DNA of 64,000 bases from Phycisphaerales bacterium (GTDB lineage Bacteria; Planctomycetota; Phycisphaerae; Phycisphaerales; SM1A02): positions 1-64,000 of the forward strand of contig SIAR01000006.1 in assembly GCA_009691705.1 (NCBI GenBank). The letters are read 5' to 3'. The position numbers and the translations under genes were made by a program. The notes under the pieces were generated by a model. It made no database searches. It was not told the DNA's origin and was given only the letters and a program-made list of their open reading frames with translations. Of the stretch, positions 17,945 to 27,846 are shown in pieces (the stretch's first letter is position 1; each line of letters begins with the position of its first letter).

Positions 17945-20589
17945 GGTGGCTGTTTGGTCGAAGCGAACTGCGTGATCAGTGAGGCAATCATCGATGTCCA
18001 CCCGGTCTGATGCGAGGCTCCGCATCCCCGACCAGTGTTGCCATCAAAGTACTCGTGAAATAGTACGAACTCTTGAAAGCGCGCATCGTGGCGCGCCTTG
18101 GGGTGGTCGCCGAGACAGGGGCGGCAGCCCTTCGAATCGCGGCGAAAGAGCTTCAATAGTCGCGCGGCGATCTCTTGGGCGGCACCATTGAGCGTCACCA
18201 TCTTGCCCGATCCAACTGGACACTCGATGAGAAAGTCGTCGCCGTAGTAGTCGTGAAACTTCATGAGACTCTCGATGAGCAATGCATTGACCGGAAGCCA
18301 GATTGGACCGCGCCAATTGCTGTTGCCGCCGAACGCCGACGTTTGTCCTTCGGCTGCTTCGTACCGCACCGAAAGGCTCTGGTCATCGCGCCAAAAAACG
18401 TACGGATCATTCTCGAGTGTCCGCGACATCGATCGGATTCCATACTCCGATAGAAACTGCGTCTCGTCAAGCGCACGTTTGAGAAGGCACTTCATCCGGT
18501 GTCCACGCAAGAGCGAGAAGAGGCGCTGGTCGCCGCGTCCGGCAGCGTTCCAGTGAGAAACAAGCCCGGCAAGGTCGGGGCGATTCTCAAAGAACCACTC
18601 AACTCGCGCCTTGAACTCTGGCAACTTATTTAGAATCTCTGGCTGCATGACGTGAACAGCAGTCAACGGCAAGAGCCCAACGATCGACTGCACCCGCAGC
18701 GGTATGGTCGTGCCATCTGGAAATCGCAGGCGGTCGTAGTAGTACTTGTCAGTGTCATCCCAGAGCCCTTCGCCCGTGCCAGCGAAATCTGCCATCGCCG
18801 CTGCAATTCCCAAGAAGTGCTCGAAGAACTTCGTCGCCATGTCCTGGTAGACAGCATCGTCCGCCGCGAGTTCGACCGAGATGCGCATCATGTTCAGCGC
18901 GAACATCCCCATCCACGCTGTGCCATCGGCTTGTTGCAGTGTTGCCCCCAATGGCAACGTCGAACTGCGGTCGAAGACTCCGACATTGTCGAGACCCAGG
19001 AATCCGCCGGCGAACAGGTTGCGGCCATCCGCGTCTTTTCGATTCACCCACCATGTGAAGTTGATCAGCAGTCGATGAAAGACGCGCCGCAGAAACTCGA
19101 AGTCGGGCTTTCCTGTTTGTGCCGCATCTAGTTCGAAGATGCGCATCGCCGCCCACGCATGCACTGGCGGATTGACGTCGCCGAATGCCCATTCGTAGGC
19201 GGGAATCTGTCCATTGCAATGCATCGAACGATCGAGAGTGAGATGGATGAGCTGCGCCTTGGATTGCTCGGCGTCGATGGCAGCGAGTGCGACGCAGTGA
19301 AAGGCGAGATCCCACGAGGCAAACCATGGGTACTCCCACGAGTCTGGCATGCAATAAACGAAGTGATTTGTGAGATGTCCCCACTGCGCGTTGCGTTCGA
19401 GTGTGCGTTTCTGCGGCGGCGCAGCCATCGCACTGTCGCCCAGCAACCACCGACGCACGTCATAGATGTAGGTCTGCTGACTCCACAGCAAGCCTGCCCA
19501 TGCTTGGCGCTGGATCGCCCGAACATCAGCATCAGCGATGGCCGATTGCTTCACACCGTAAAACTCGTCGGCATCGGCCTTGCGCGCCACCATCACCGCA
19601 TCGAAACTATCTAATGGATTGGTCACGCCAGGCGGGCAGAGGCGCACACGAATCGTCTGTGACTCGCCCGCGGGAACTTTCAGCGTGTAGTGCGCGGCGA
19701 CTTTGGTGCCCCGGCGATCGGGATTTAGAGCCGCAGAGTCACCATGCACGATGGCATCGTTGATGCCATCCTTGAAAGTGCGGCCATTGCGCTGCTCGTT
19801 GTTGAAACGGCAGACATTGCTCTCGTTCTCGCAGAAGAGCAAGTCGGGGGCGCCGTCAAAGTGCAATTGGAGTGATCCAAGGCGGGCATGTTGCACGTCA
19901 ACTCGGTTCGCTGCGGCTGAAAACCCGCATTGTGCGGGCGTTCCATCCCACGCCCAGACATTTCGAAACAGCGCAGTCGGCAGCAGGTGCAATGTGGCCG
20001 CTTCGGCAGCGCGATTGTGCACGGTGATGCACATGAGCACGTCGGTCGGTGCCGCTTTGGCGTAGGTGACCACGACGTCGAAGTAGCGATCATCGTCGAA
20101 GATGCCAGTATCGAGCAGCTCAAACTCGCGCTCTAGTTTGCTGCGGGCGGCGTTCACACGCACGAGTTCGTCGTACGGAAAAGCCCGCTGCGGATACTTG
20201 TAGAGCATGGTCTGCCACGCGCCACTCGGCAGGGCGTCGGTGAACCAATACTCCTCTTTCACATCTTCGCCGTGGTTGCCCTCGGCGTTTGTCAATCCAA
20301 AGAGTCGCTCTTTCAGAATCGCATCTTTCCCATTCCACAATGCCAGAGAGAGACAGAGATCTTGCCGTTCATCGCAGAAGCCCGCGAGTCCATCTTCACC
20401 CCAGCGATATGCGCGACTGCGGGCATGATCGTGGGGAAAAAATGTCCAGGCAGAACCGTCGGCTGAGTAGTCCTCGCGCACCGTTCCCCACTGTCGATCA
20501 GAGAGATAGGGACCAAATGTGCGCCAAGCAACCCCCTTGGCGTGCATTTCGTCGAGTCGAAGTTGTTCGGCGGTGGCCTTCTGATTCAT
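17941..20589 (-). CDS. GH63/MGH1-like glucosidase
   Basis: This 882-residue cytoplasmic protein starts at ATG 20589 (MNQKATAEQLRLDEM), which overlaps the stop of the debranching-enzyme gene by 4 nt. The longer frame upstream is a shadow of that gene. The sequence fits the glucosidase group whose (alpha/alpha)6 barrel resembles mannosylglycerate hydrolase and GH63: an N-terminal WRTFGPYLSDRQWGTVREDYS block, a beta-domain, then barrel motifs such as SWEYPWFASWDLAF, DVNPPVHAWAA and GGNSNWRGPIWLPVN. It should hydrolyse alpha-glucosidic bonds in an oligosaccharide or glucosylated small molecule; the exact substrate cannot be read from sequence. The neighbouring debranching enzyme suggests alpha-glucan turnover. 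Confidence 0.83.
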   Translation of the reverse strand: MNQKATAEQLRLDEMHAKGVAWRTFGPYLSDRQWGTVREDYSADGSAWTFFPHDHARSRAYRWGEDGLAGFCDERQDLCLSLALWNGKDAILKERLFGLTNAEGNHGEDVKEEYWFTDALPSGAWQTMLYKYPQRAFPYDELVRVNAARSKLEREFELLDTGIFDDDRYFDVVVTYAKAAPTDVLMCITVHNRAAEAATLHLLPTALFRNVWAWDGTPAQCGFSAAANRVDVQHARLGSLQLHFDGAPDLLFCENESNVCRFNNEQRNGRTFKDGINDAIVHGDSAALNPDRRGTKVAAHYTLKVPAGESQTIRVRLCPPGVTNPLDSFDAVMVARKADADEFYGVKQSAIADADVRAIQRQAWAGLLWSQQTYIYDVRRWLLGDSAMAAPPQKRTLERNAQWGHLTNHFVYCMPDSWEYPWFASWDLAFHCVALAAIDAEQSKAQLIHLTLDRSMHCNGQIPAYEWAFGDVNPPVHAWAAMRIFELDAAQTGKPDFEFLRRVFHRLLINFTWWVNRKDADGRNLFAGGFLGLDNVGVFDRSSTLPLGATLQQADGTAWMGMFALNMMRISVELAADDAVYQDMATKFFEHFLGIAAAMADFAGTGEGLWDDTDKYYYDRLRFPDGTTIPLRVQSIVGLLPLTAVHVMQPEILNKLPEFKARVEWFFENRPDLAGLVSHWNAAGRGDQRLFSLLRGHRMKCLLKRALDETQFLSEYGIRSMSRTLENDPYVFWRDDQSLSVRYEAAEGQTSAFGGNSNWRGPIWLPVNALLIESLMKFHDYYGDDFLIECPVGSGKMVTLNGAAQEIAARLLKLFRRDSKGCRPCLGDHPKARHDARFQEFVLFHEYFDGNTGRGCGASHQTGWTSMIASLITQFASTKQPP

Positions 20590-22616
20590 GTGCTTGCCTG
20601 CGATGATTCTTCGGTCACCTGCGGAAGTTCGTTCAGCGCCTCGAGCAACGCTGCAACACTCCAGGCCTGCGCAAAGCAGCCGCCAGGATCGTGGGGAGGA
20701 TCGCCGCTGAAGACCTCGCTGACCGTTCCGAGCCCAGCTTCGCGCAGATGGTTTGCGAAAGGAGTCATAAAGTCGGTGATCTCGGCGCGGTCGTTCTGCA
20801 CTGAAAAACGGCTCAGAATCATTGGCGCGAAGAGCCACGGCCAGACTGTGCCTTGGTGATACGCCTCATCACGCTCTGTTGGTCCGCCGCGGTACTGCGA
20901 TCGGTAACTCGGATTCGCGGCATCGAGCGTGCGAAGCCCTTGTGGAGTCCAGAGTTGAATCATGCAGAGATCAACAATCGACTTGCGCTGTCCCAGCGGA
21001 AGCGGTCCATCGTCGCGCAGTGCTGCAAAGAGTTGGTTGGGACGGATCGATCCATCATTGCCGTTCGGAGTGTCGATTACGTCGTAGCAGCACGAGTGAT
21101 CAAGGTTCCAGAACTTGCCAAAATTCGCCTGCGCTAGTTGCGCGGCGGCCGTGTAGGCCTCACCACTCTCACCCATCGCCCCGGCAAGTTGCGCCATCGA
21201 TCGCAATGCCCGATGCCAAAACGCATTGATTTCAACGGGTTTTCCGATGCGGGGAGTGATCACGCGCTCGCCAATCTTTGCGTCCATCCAAGTCAATTGG
21301 ATGCCCGCCACTCCAGCGCGCAACAGTCCATCCGATGGATCAACTTGGATGCCATGACGCGCACCTGCCGTGTAGGCAGTCACGATCGACTTGAGTCCGG
21401 GCCAGAGTGTCGCAAGCCACTGGCGATCGCCGCTGAGCGCGAAGGTTTGCCGTACCGCATCGATCATCAGCAAGGGGGCATCGACGGCGTTGTATTCAAG
21501 CGGGTCCGTGCTGCGGTCGGGAAACCGATTGGGCAACATGCCACCATCAAGGAAGTCCGCAAATGTTGAAATCACAAGTTGCGCGTCGGCGACGCGGCGA
21601 GTTGCGAGCAGCAATCCAGGAAGCGAAATCATCGCATCGCGACTCCAATCGGCAAACCATGGATAGCCGGCAATGATCGAGAGACCCGCGCTTCCATTGC
21701 GCCGTTGGCGCTTCACAATGAATTGATCGGCGGCGTAGATCAGTTGGCGAACGACAGGAAAGTCGCCTCGGGTGCGGTTCGTCGCAACCAGCGCCGCCAA
21801 TCGGGCCCGCTCAACCTCAAGCATTGCATCGGCAGGGGCGGAGTGTTGCGCTGCAGTCGATGCGGTGAAGAGCGAGGATGTGCCTGGGTTCAACACCAGA
21901 GAAAATGTCGCGGCGTGCCAGAGCGAATCGTTCGCGTCGTAGCCGCGCGCAGCATCTTCGCGCAGGTGAAAATCATGCCACCAAACGCCCGTTGGCTGAG
22001 GAACCGACTTGTCGCACTGCACGAAGAGATCGGTCGCAGAACCATCGCCATCGGCGCACCAGTGCAACTGAATTCCGCGAGAGACCCGCGTGATCTGAGG
22101 TGGCGCGCCCCGACCACTGCCGAGTTCGTGATGCGATCGTCGATCGACAAGCACCTCGAGTTCAAGTTTTACTGGGCTCGAAGCGCGCACTACCGTCCAG
22201 TGTTGGCAGACAGTGTTCTCGCCTTGCACCATGAACAACCGTCGTTCGAGCAGGGCATCGGCAAAGGACCAGCGCCAGACTGGCATCGACTCGTCGAGGT
22301 AGAAGCGTTGCAGCCAGAGATGACCCTTGGGTGAGATCGATCCATCCTTCCACTCATTGGCGGCGAGCGGATATCGCACGCCGCGATAGATCGCCGTGGG
22401 AGAACTCTCGCCTAAGAGAAGCGTTCGCTCGGCCGGTGGATTGGTGGCGGCAATCAACAGGCCGTGGTAGCGCCGGGTTCGCACCCCGCCGATGGTTCCC
22501 GAGGCATATCCGCCGATGCCGTTGGTGGCGAGCCACTCGCGATTGAATGCTGCGTCGCTGTTGCACACGACGCGACCAAAATCGATGAGTGTTGTCGCGA
22601 GGGGAAAGTGCGTCAT
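20586..22616 (-). CDS. Amylo-alpha-1,6-glucosidase (glycogen debranching enzyme, GH133-like)
   Basis: This 676-residue protein has the bacterial/archaeal debranching-enzyme architecture. The N-terminal domain has NREWLATNGIGGYASGT and RTRRYHGLL. The C-terminal (alpha/alpha)6 catalytic barrel has AGYPWFADWSRDAMISLPG, EYNAVDAPLL and YHQGTVWPWL, where the acidic catalytic residues lie. It removes alpha-1,6 glucose branches from glycogen or limit dextrins in the cytoplasm. It lies 17 nt downstream of prfB and overlaps the GH63-like gene by 4 nt, so these genes probably share one transcript. No glycogen synthase or phosphorylase is in the window. Confidence 0.9.
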   Translation of the reverse strand: MTHFPLATTLIDFGRVVCNSDAAFNREWLATNGIGGYASGTIGGVRTRRYHGLLIAATNPPAERTLLLGESSPTAIYRGVRYPLAANEWKDGSISPKGHLWLQRFYLDESMPVWRWSFADALLERRLFMVQGENTVCQHWTVVRASSPVKLELEVLVDRRSHHELGSGRGAPPQITRVSRGIQLHWCADGDGSATDLFVQCDKSVPQPTGVWWHDFHLREDAARGYDANDSLWHAATFSLVLNPGTSSLFTASTAAQHSAPADAMLEVERARLAALVATNRTRGDFPVVRQLIYAADQFIVKRQRRNGSAGLSIIAGYPWFADWSRDAMISLPGLLLATRRVADAQLVISTFADFLDGGMLPNRFPDRSTDPLEYNAVDAPLLMIDAVRQTFALSGDRQWLATLWPGLKSIVTAYTAGARHGIQVDPSDGLLRAGVAGIQLTWMDAKIGERVITPRIGKPVEINAFWHRALRSMAQLAGAMGESGEAYTAAAQLAQANFGKFWNLDHSCCYDVIDTPNGNDGSIRPNQLFAALRDDGPLPLGQRKSIVDLCMIQLWTPQGLRTLDAANPSYRSQYRGGPTERDEAYHQGTVWPWLFAPMILSRFSVQNDRAEITDFMTPFANHLREAGLGTVSEVFSGDPPHDPGGCFAQAWSVAALLEALNELPQVTEESSQAST

Positions 22617-22633
22617 GAATGTGGACAGATGGA

Positions 22634-23762
22634 CTAGGCCATTGCTGTGGTCATCGAATCACGTTCGCGCCGTCGGCGCTTCAATTCAGCATCGACGAAT
22701 GCGCGGATGTTTCCGCTCAACACGTTCTGCGGATTGGGTTCTTCGTAGTTGGTGCGGTGATCTTTCACCCGATTGTCATAGAAAACGTAGGAGCGAATCT
22801 GCGTTCCCCAACCTCGTTCAACTCGGCCACCCTTCGCTTCAGCGATCTCGTTTTCGCGCTTCTCTTGGGCGATCTGCTCGAGTTTCGACATGAGCACCGC
22901 CAGTGCTTGCTTCTTGTTCTGGGATTGATCACGAAAGGTATTGGCAACCACTTGGATGCCAGTGGGCAAATGCACGATGCGAATGGCGCTGGCAACTTTG
23001 TTCACATTCTGTCCGCCGGGACCGCTGGCGCGCACGAACGGAGTGATCTCAACATCGCGGTCTGGAACGTCGATTTCGGAATCCTCAAACTCTGGGGTGA
23101 CATCGACAGTCGCGAATGACGTTTGCCGTTTTCCCTCTGCGTTGAATGGCGAGACGCGCGCGAGGCGGTGCGATCCACATTCGCACGATGAGTACCCGTA
23201 GGCGAATGGACCTCGGATGGCGTACGAGACTTCTGCGATCCCAGCTTCGGTGCCAAACGTGCGGCTCATCTCTTCAATCTTGAATCCCATTGAGTCCCAG
23301 TAATAGAGGTACATGCGCTCGAGCATTTGCGCCCAATCATTCGCTTCGGTGCCACCAACGCCAGCCTGAATCGAAAAGAAACAATGGCGATGATCGTGTT
23401 TGTCAGATAGCAGGCTCTGCAATTCGATGCGCTCCATCTTCGCCACGAGCGAGTGCAAGGTCGCGTCAACCTCTTCTAGCAACTCCTTGTCTCCCGCCTC
23501 GCGCGCGAGCTCAAGCCCCACGGCTGCATCGGCGTGTTCTTTCTCGAGCGCTTCGATCGGATCGATCATGGCGCGGATGACTTTGAGTTCGGTGATGGTT
23601 TTCTGGGCGCGCTTCTGGTCATTCCAGAATTCGGTTTCGCCCATCAGGGCTTCGAGTCGCGCGCGTTGTGAGACTTTGTCTGGGTAGTTAAAGAGAGTCG
23701 CGGATGGTTGTGATCCGCGCCTCGAGGTCTTTTAGAACGGGCTGATGCGTTTCGAAGTACAT
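22634..23762 (-). CDS. prfB: Peptide chain release factor 2, expressed by +1 programmed frameshift
   Basis: The main frame (from 23689 down to 22634) encodes RF2, with the stop-recognition tripeptide SPF in ARVSPFNAEGK and the catalytic GGQ in SGPGGQNVNKVAS. The N-terminus is in another frame: ATG 23762 begins 24 codons (MYFETHQPVLKDLEAR..RDSL) that end at TAA 23690-23688. Reading CTT-TAA-C with a +1 slip joins this directly to NYPDKVSQRARLEALMGETEFW, a typical RF2 helix. The product has about 375 residues. This is the known RF2 autoregulatory shift, but the stop is UAA rather than the usual UGA, and no AGGGGG-like stimulator is visible upstream. It leads a minus-strand run with two glycosidases and the histidine kinase. 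Confidence 0.92.
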
Positions 23763-23816
23763 GTTGCGAGCGTACCGAATTGCGTGCCAATGCGGTTGGA
23801 TGATTATGATCACACG

Positions 23817-25403
23817 ATGCAAGAATCAGCCATCCCATCACCATCAGAATTGATCGCAGCGCGGCGCGCCAAGCTCGGGCGATTGCGCGGCGAACTTGGT
23901 GTTGAGCCCTACGGTCAACGCGTCGACGGTCGCCTTTCGCTCGCTGCGGCGCGCGCGCAATTCGACGAAACGGCCCATGCGACACATTCTGCGGCAGTCG
24001 CGGCGGCGAAACTTGTCCCTGGAACGCCCATCGCAGACCCGCGTGGGATGGTGCGCGTCACGGGACGCGTGGTGCAACACCGCGACATGGGAAAGATTCT
24101 GTTCATCGGTCTACGCGACTCGACCGGCGATTTACAGATCAGCATTTCAAAGAGCGAGATGCCGTCCAATGAGTTTGAGATCGCAAAGGCGCTCGACTAC
24201 GGCGACATCGTTGCAGTCGATGGGCGCATCGGTCGCACGCAGAAGGGCGAGACGTGCGTTTGGGCGACGGCACTGACTATGCACTCGAAAAACCTCGAGC
24301 CGCCGCCATCGAAATGGCATGGGCTCGAGGATGCCGAACTGCGATACCGCCGGCGGTACGTCGACATGTTTGCAAATCCGCAGACGGTGCGAACGTTTGA
24401 GGCGCGCTCGCGCATTGTGAGCACGATCCGGCGCTTCATGGAAGAGCGTGGTTACCTCGAAGTCGAAACGCCGATGATGCATCCTGTGGCAGGCGGTGCT
24501 GCGGCGCGCCCCTTCACCACGACGCACAATGCGCTCGGAATGCCGCTGTTTTTGCGCGTTGCGCCCGAGTTGTACCTCAAGAGATTGCTCGTGGGTGGAC
24601 TCTCAAAAGTCTTCGAGATCAATCGCAACTTTCGAAATGAGGGAATCGATCGCAGCCATAATCCTGAGTTCACTGCCATGGAGGCGTACGAGGCCTTTGG
24701 CGATTACCACACGATGCTCGAGTTGGTTGAGTCGATCGTGCATCACTGCGCGACCGAAGCAATCGCACAGCAGTGGAACGCGCGCGCTGAGGTCGGACCA
24801 GTGCTGCCATGGGGCGAGATGCGCATCGACTATCGACGACCATTCGTGCAAGTGCGATTTGGAGAGTTGTTTGAACGCGCCCTGGGATGCTCGATGCATG
24901 ACGTCGAAAAGGTGCGAGCAGCCGCAGTCGCCCACCACATCGCCCACGCCGCAACGAACGATCATTGGCTGCTGGTGAATGAGCTATTCGAACGCTGCGC
25001 AGAGGCGTTGATCGATCCACTGCGCCCGACGTTTGTGCTTGATTACCCGAGCGCGACGAGTCCACTGACCCGGCCTAGTCGGGCCAACCCTGACATCGCC
25101 GAGCGGTGGGACCTCTTCATCGGCGGAATGGAGATTGGCCCGGCGTACACCGAGCTCAACGATCCAGATATTCAATTGGCGAAGTTCACCGATCAACTCA
25201 AGGGGGATGATGAAGAGATGTCGACGTTTCGTTCGCTCGACGAAGATTTCATCACCGCACTTCGCACGGGCATGCCTCCCGCAGGTGGCATGGGAATTGG
25301 GATCGATCGATTGGTCATGCTGTTGACCGATAGTCCTTCGATCCGTGACGTGATCTTGTTTCCACTGATGCGCCCCGAAGGATCAGCCGATGCGGCTAGC
25401 TGA
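23817..25403 (+). CDS. lysS: Lysyl-tRNA synthetase, class II
   Basis: This 528-residue enzyme starts at ATG 23817 (MQESAIPSPSELIAARRAKL); the frame extends upstream into the divergent prfB start region and is not needed. An N-terminal OB-fold anticodon-binding domain (VRVTGRVVQHRDMGKILFIGL) is followed by the class II core with motif 1 (FMEERGYLEVETPMM), motif 2 (EINRNFRNEGIDRSHNPEFT) and motif 3 (GGMGIGIDRLVMLL). It charges tRNA-Lys in the cytoplasm. Its 3' end overlaps the next gene by 14 nt. The lysS and prfB starts are 54 nt apart and divergent. Confidence 0.97.
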   Translation: MQESAIPSPSELIAARRAKLGRLRGELGVEPYGQRVDGRLSLAAARAQFDETAHATHSAAVAAAKLVPGTPIADPRGMVRVTGRVVQHRDMGKILFIGLRDSTGDLQISISKSEMPSNEFEIAKALDYGDIVAVDGRIGRTQKGETCVWATALTMHSKNLEPPPSKWHGLEDAELRYRRRYVDMFANPQTVRTFEARSRIVSTIRRFMEERGYLEVETPMMHPVAGGAAARPFTTTHNALGMPLFLRVAPELYLKRLLVGGLSKVFEINRNFRNEGIDRSHNPEFTAMEAYEAFGDYHTMLELVESIVHHCATEAIAQQWNARAEVGPVLPWGEMRIDYRRPFVQVRFGELFERALGCSMHDVEKVRAAAVAHHIAHAATNDHWLLVNELFERCAEALIDPLRPTFVLDYPSATSPLTRPSRANPDIAERWDLFIGGMEIGPAYTELNDPDIQLAKFTDQLKGDDEEMSTFRSLDEDFITALRTGMPPAGGMGIGIDRLVMLLTDSPSIRDVILFPLMRPEGSADAAS

Positions 25404-26880
25404 GCGCGCGCTCTCGGTGGTGGTCGCGCTCTTTATCGCACTTGTTGTTCTGGCGCAGACTCCCGTCCCTGCCGCCGTTGGCGCGATAGAACGCGACGAT
25501 TGGTTTGCGATTTCAATCGCCGATTTTCATTGTGGATGGCTGCACGAGCAGGTCGTCGTGCGTTCCGGTCACATCGAAACATCCAATGAGATGCGTCTGA
25601 CGGTCGGGCGGGGTGGATCGCAAGCGACAATCTCGGTGCAGTGGCGATTTGAAGAAGACCTTGACGGAACGCCGATCTCGTGCACCGTCGAGCAAACTTC
25701 GGCGGGGGAGAAGTCGCAGACGACCTATCGGTTCACTAAAGATCACATTGATGTGCATGAGCGCGCGGCAGGCAGAACAACGATGCGCGAGATGCCAGTG
25801 CCAACGGGTCTCTGGCTCACTCCAGCACAGGTCGAACGCACGATCGGCGCGTCTCGACGAAACGCAGTCGCTAGGGTCGAGTATCGAACAGTCGATCCAG
25901 CCGCCGGGTTGAATGTTGTCGACTTCGTCACAACGCGCAGCGCTGAATCAGCAGGGGATGGCAGCCTTTCCCAGTGGAAAACGCGCAACAGCGCCGTTGC
26001 GTTGGAGACAATCGAAAGTGTCGACGGGGCAGGGCGCACCATCACCACCCGCACCAAGATGGCGATTGGCGACATGGTTGCGCGCCGCTGTAGCGAGAGT
26101 GAAGCCAAGAGGCCTGCGGCAGCGGGAGGGCTCGATGTCATCGGACGCAGCATTGTGGCACTCGCCCGCCCCGAGCCGAAGTTGCTGACAGCGCCTCGGG
26201 CGCGCCTCGCGGTGAAATCATCCGATGGCACGCTGATTGTGTTGCCAAGTTCTGGATCGCAACGCATTGAAACAAACCCCGCCGGTGGTCTTTTCGTCGA
26301 CGTCGAAGTCGGCCGGCGTTCAGCGGCGACCCCCCAAGAAGTCGCGGATTCGCGCTACAGCGCCTCGACAATTCTCATCGATGCGGCAGATCCTGCGGTG
26401 CGCGAGCTCGCGTTGCGCGCGGTCGCTGGCGCGGGGCTCACCGAGATTTCACCTGCGTCGGCCCGCGCTGAAGCGATGCGGGCGCTCGTCATGCGCTTCA
26501 TCATTCACAAAGACCTCGCCACTGCCTTCGCGGGGGCGAGCGCCGTCGTGCAGTCGCGCGCGGGTGATTGTTCGGAGCATGCCATCCTGCTCGCGGCTCT
26601 GCTTCGCGCCCAGCACATTCCATCACGCGTGGCTAGTGGACTTGTTTACGCCGACGAATTCGCTGGAAAACGTGGAATTTTCGCCTGGCACATGTGGACC
26701 CAAGCGCAAGTCGACGGCCACTGGATCGACCTCGACGCAACGCTCGACAAGCAGTCATTCCATCCCGGGCACTTGCTGATTGCAACCAGTGCCCAAGATG
26801 ACGCACAACTCGACAGCGACTTCTCGGCGTTGCTCGCGACAATCGGCAACGTCACAATCGAGGTTGTGAATGTTGATTGA
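25390..26880 (+). CDS. Secreted transglutaminase-like protease/transferase
   Basis: This 496-residue protein has a signal peptide (LSVVVALFIALVVLAQT) and a long beta-rich N-terminal region. The C-terminal transglutaminase-like core has a complete triad: Cys in AGDCSEHA, His in FAWHMWTQ and Asp in WIDLDATL. The fold is shared by bacterial cysteine peptidases and cross-linking enzymes, and the reaction here is not known. The ATG at 25390 lies inside the lysS 3' end (14-nt overlap), and its own 3' end overlaps nnrD by 11 nt. It therefore sits in a compact lysS-transglutaminase-nnrD run, probably for transcription rather than functional reasons. Confidence 0.85.
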   Translation: MRLAERALSVVVALFIALVVLAQTPVPAAVGAIERDDWFAISIADFHCGWLHEQVVVRSGHIETSNEMRLTVGRGGSQATISVQWRFEEDLDGTPISCTVEQTSAGEKSQTTYRFTKDHIDVHERAAGRTTMREMPVPTGLWLTPAQVERTIGASRRNAVARVEYRTVDPAAGLNVVDFVTTRSAESAGDGSLSQWKTRNSAVALETIESVDGAGRTITTRTKMAIGDMVARRCSESEAKRPAAAGGLDVIGRSIVALARPEPKLLTAPRARLAVKSSDGTLIVLPSSGSQRIETNPAGGLFVDVEVGRRSAATPQEVADSRYSASTILIDAADPAVRELALRAVAGAGLTEISPASARAEAMRALVMRFIIHKDLATAFAGASAVVQSRAGDCSEHAILLAALLRAQHIPSRVASGLVYADEFAGKRGIFAWHMWTQAQVDGHWIDLDATLDKQSFHPGHLLIATSAQDDAQLDSDFSALLATIGNVTIEVVNVD

Positions 26881-27817
26881 TGCGCGCATTGAGGGGGTGT
26901 GCGGTGATGAGACGCCGCCCTGTCCAGAACTCCCACCACGCGATCAACAGGGTCACAAAGGCACATTTGGCACGGTGCTCGTGATCGGTGGTTGCGTGCA
27001 ACTTTCCCGTGTCATGCTCGGGGGACCGGTCATTGCGGCCCGCGCGGCCCTGCGAGCAGGCTGTGGATTGGCGCAACTGGCGCTGCCAGAACCGCTAGTC
27101 ATTTCGGCGCTCGCCTTGCTCGAAAGTGCAACTGCGCATGCACTCCCAGTTGACGCCCACGGAGCACTCTTGCCCAGCGCCGCGGCTGAAGTGCTCGATC
27201 CGATTCTCGAGCGGTGTGACGCGGTGCTCGTCGGGCCTGCGCTTGGAGGCGGACCTGCGATCGACCAAATCGTCGTTCGGCTGCTGAGCCATGTACAGAC
27301 GCCACTCATCATCGACGCCGATGCACTCAACGCGCTCGCTCGCACGAGCGACTTTCCCCGCGATATTCGCGACGGCGCGATTATCTTGACGCCCCACCCG
27401 GGTGAATACGAACGGCTCGCCCGCGCTCTCGATCTCGATCCAACTCTGCCCGCCGACGAGTCGCGGCGTGGCGCCGCTGCCGCCGCGCTTGCGCAGCGGG
27501 TTGGATGCGTTGTCGTCTTGAAGGCATCCCGCACATTTGTCAGCGACGGCGTGCATCTGTGGTCGGCCCATGCTGGCACTCCCGCGCTCGCCACTGGTGG
27601 TACCGGCGATGCACTCGCTGGCGTGATCGCGTCAATGGTCGCACAGTTTCACTCTGGCGCCCGCGCACTGTCGCTCTTCGACTGCGCCCGACTCGGCGTT
27701 GCGATTCACGGACTCGCTGCCCGCGCCTGGAGCGCGCGTATCGGTGATGCGGGATTGCTCGCTCCCGAACTCTGCGACGAGATTCCCACGCTGCTCTCCG
27801 CACTGCGGGATGGCTAG
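26870..27817 (+). CDS. nnrD: ADP/ATP-dependent NAD(P)H-hydrate dehydratase
   Basis: This 315-residue protein matches the C-terminal (ribokinase-like) domain of YjeF/NnrD. Motifs are GHKGTFGTVLVIGG near residue 26, IIDADALNAL, LTPHPGEYERL and ATGGTGDALAGVIA, the last holding the catalytic and anion-hole residues. It repairs NADHX and NADPHX, hydrated forms of the cofactors, using ADP or ATP. The partner epimerase domain (NnrE) is not fused to it and is not in the window. Its start overlaps the end of the transglutaminase gene by 11 nt. The YhaM-like gene follows 29 nt later. Confidence 0.92.
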   Translation: MLIDARIEGVCGDETPPCPELPPRDQQGHKGTFGTVLVIGGCVQLSRVMLGGPVIAARAALRAGCGLAQLALPEPLVISALALLESATAHALPVDAHGALLPSAAAEVLDPILERCDAVLVGPALGGGPAIDQIVVRLLSHVQTPLIIDADALNALARTSDFPRDIRDGAIILTPHPGEYERLARALDLDPTLPADESRRGAAAAALAQRVGCVVVLKASRTFVSDGVHLWSAHAGTPALATGGTGDALAGVIASMVAQFHSGARALSLFDCARLGVAIHGLAARAWSARIGDAGLLAPELCDEIPTLLSALRDG

Positions 27818-27846
27818 ACTCGCGCACTCACAACGGAAAGAACTCG

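Noticed and set aside
23644-23985. Minus-strand frame of 113 codons upstream of prfB
   Set aside because: It is antisense to lysS and Arg/His-rich with no family match. The true RF2 N-terminus is found in a different frame by the +1 shift.
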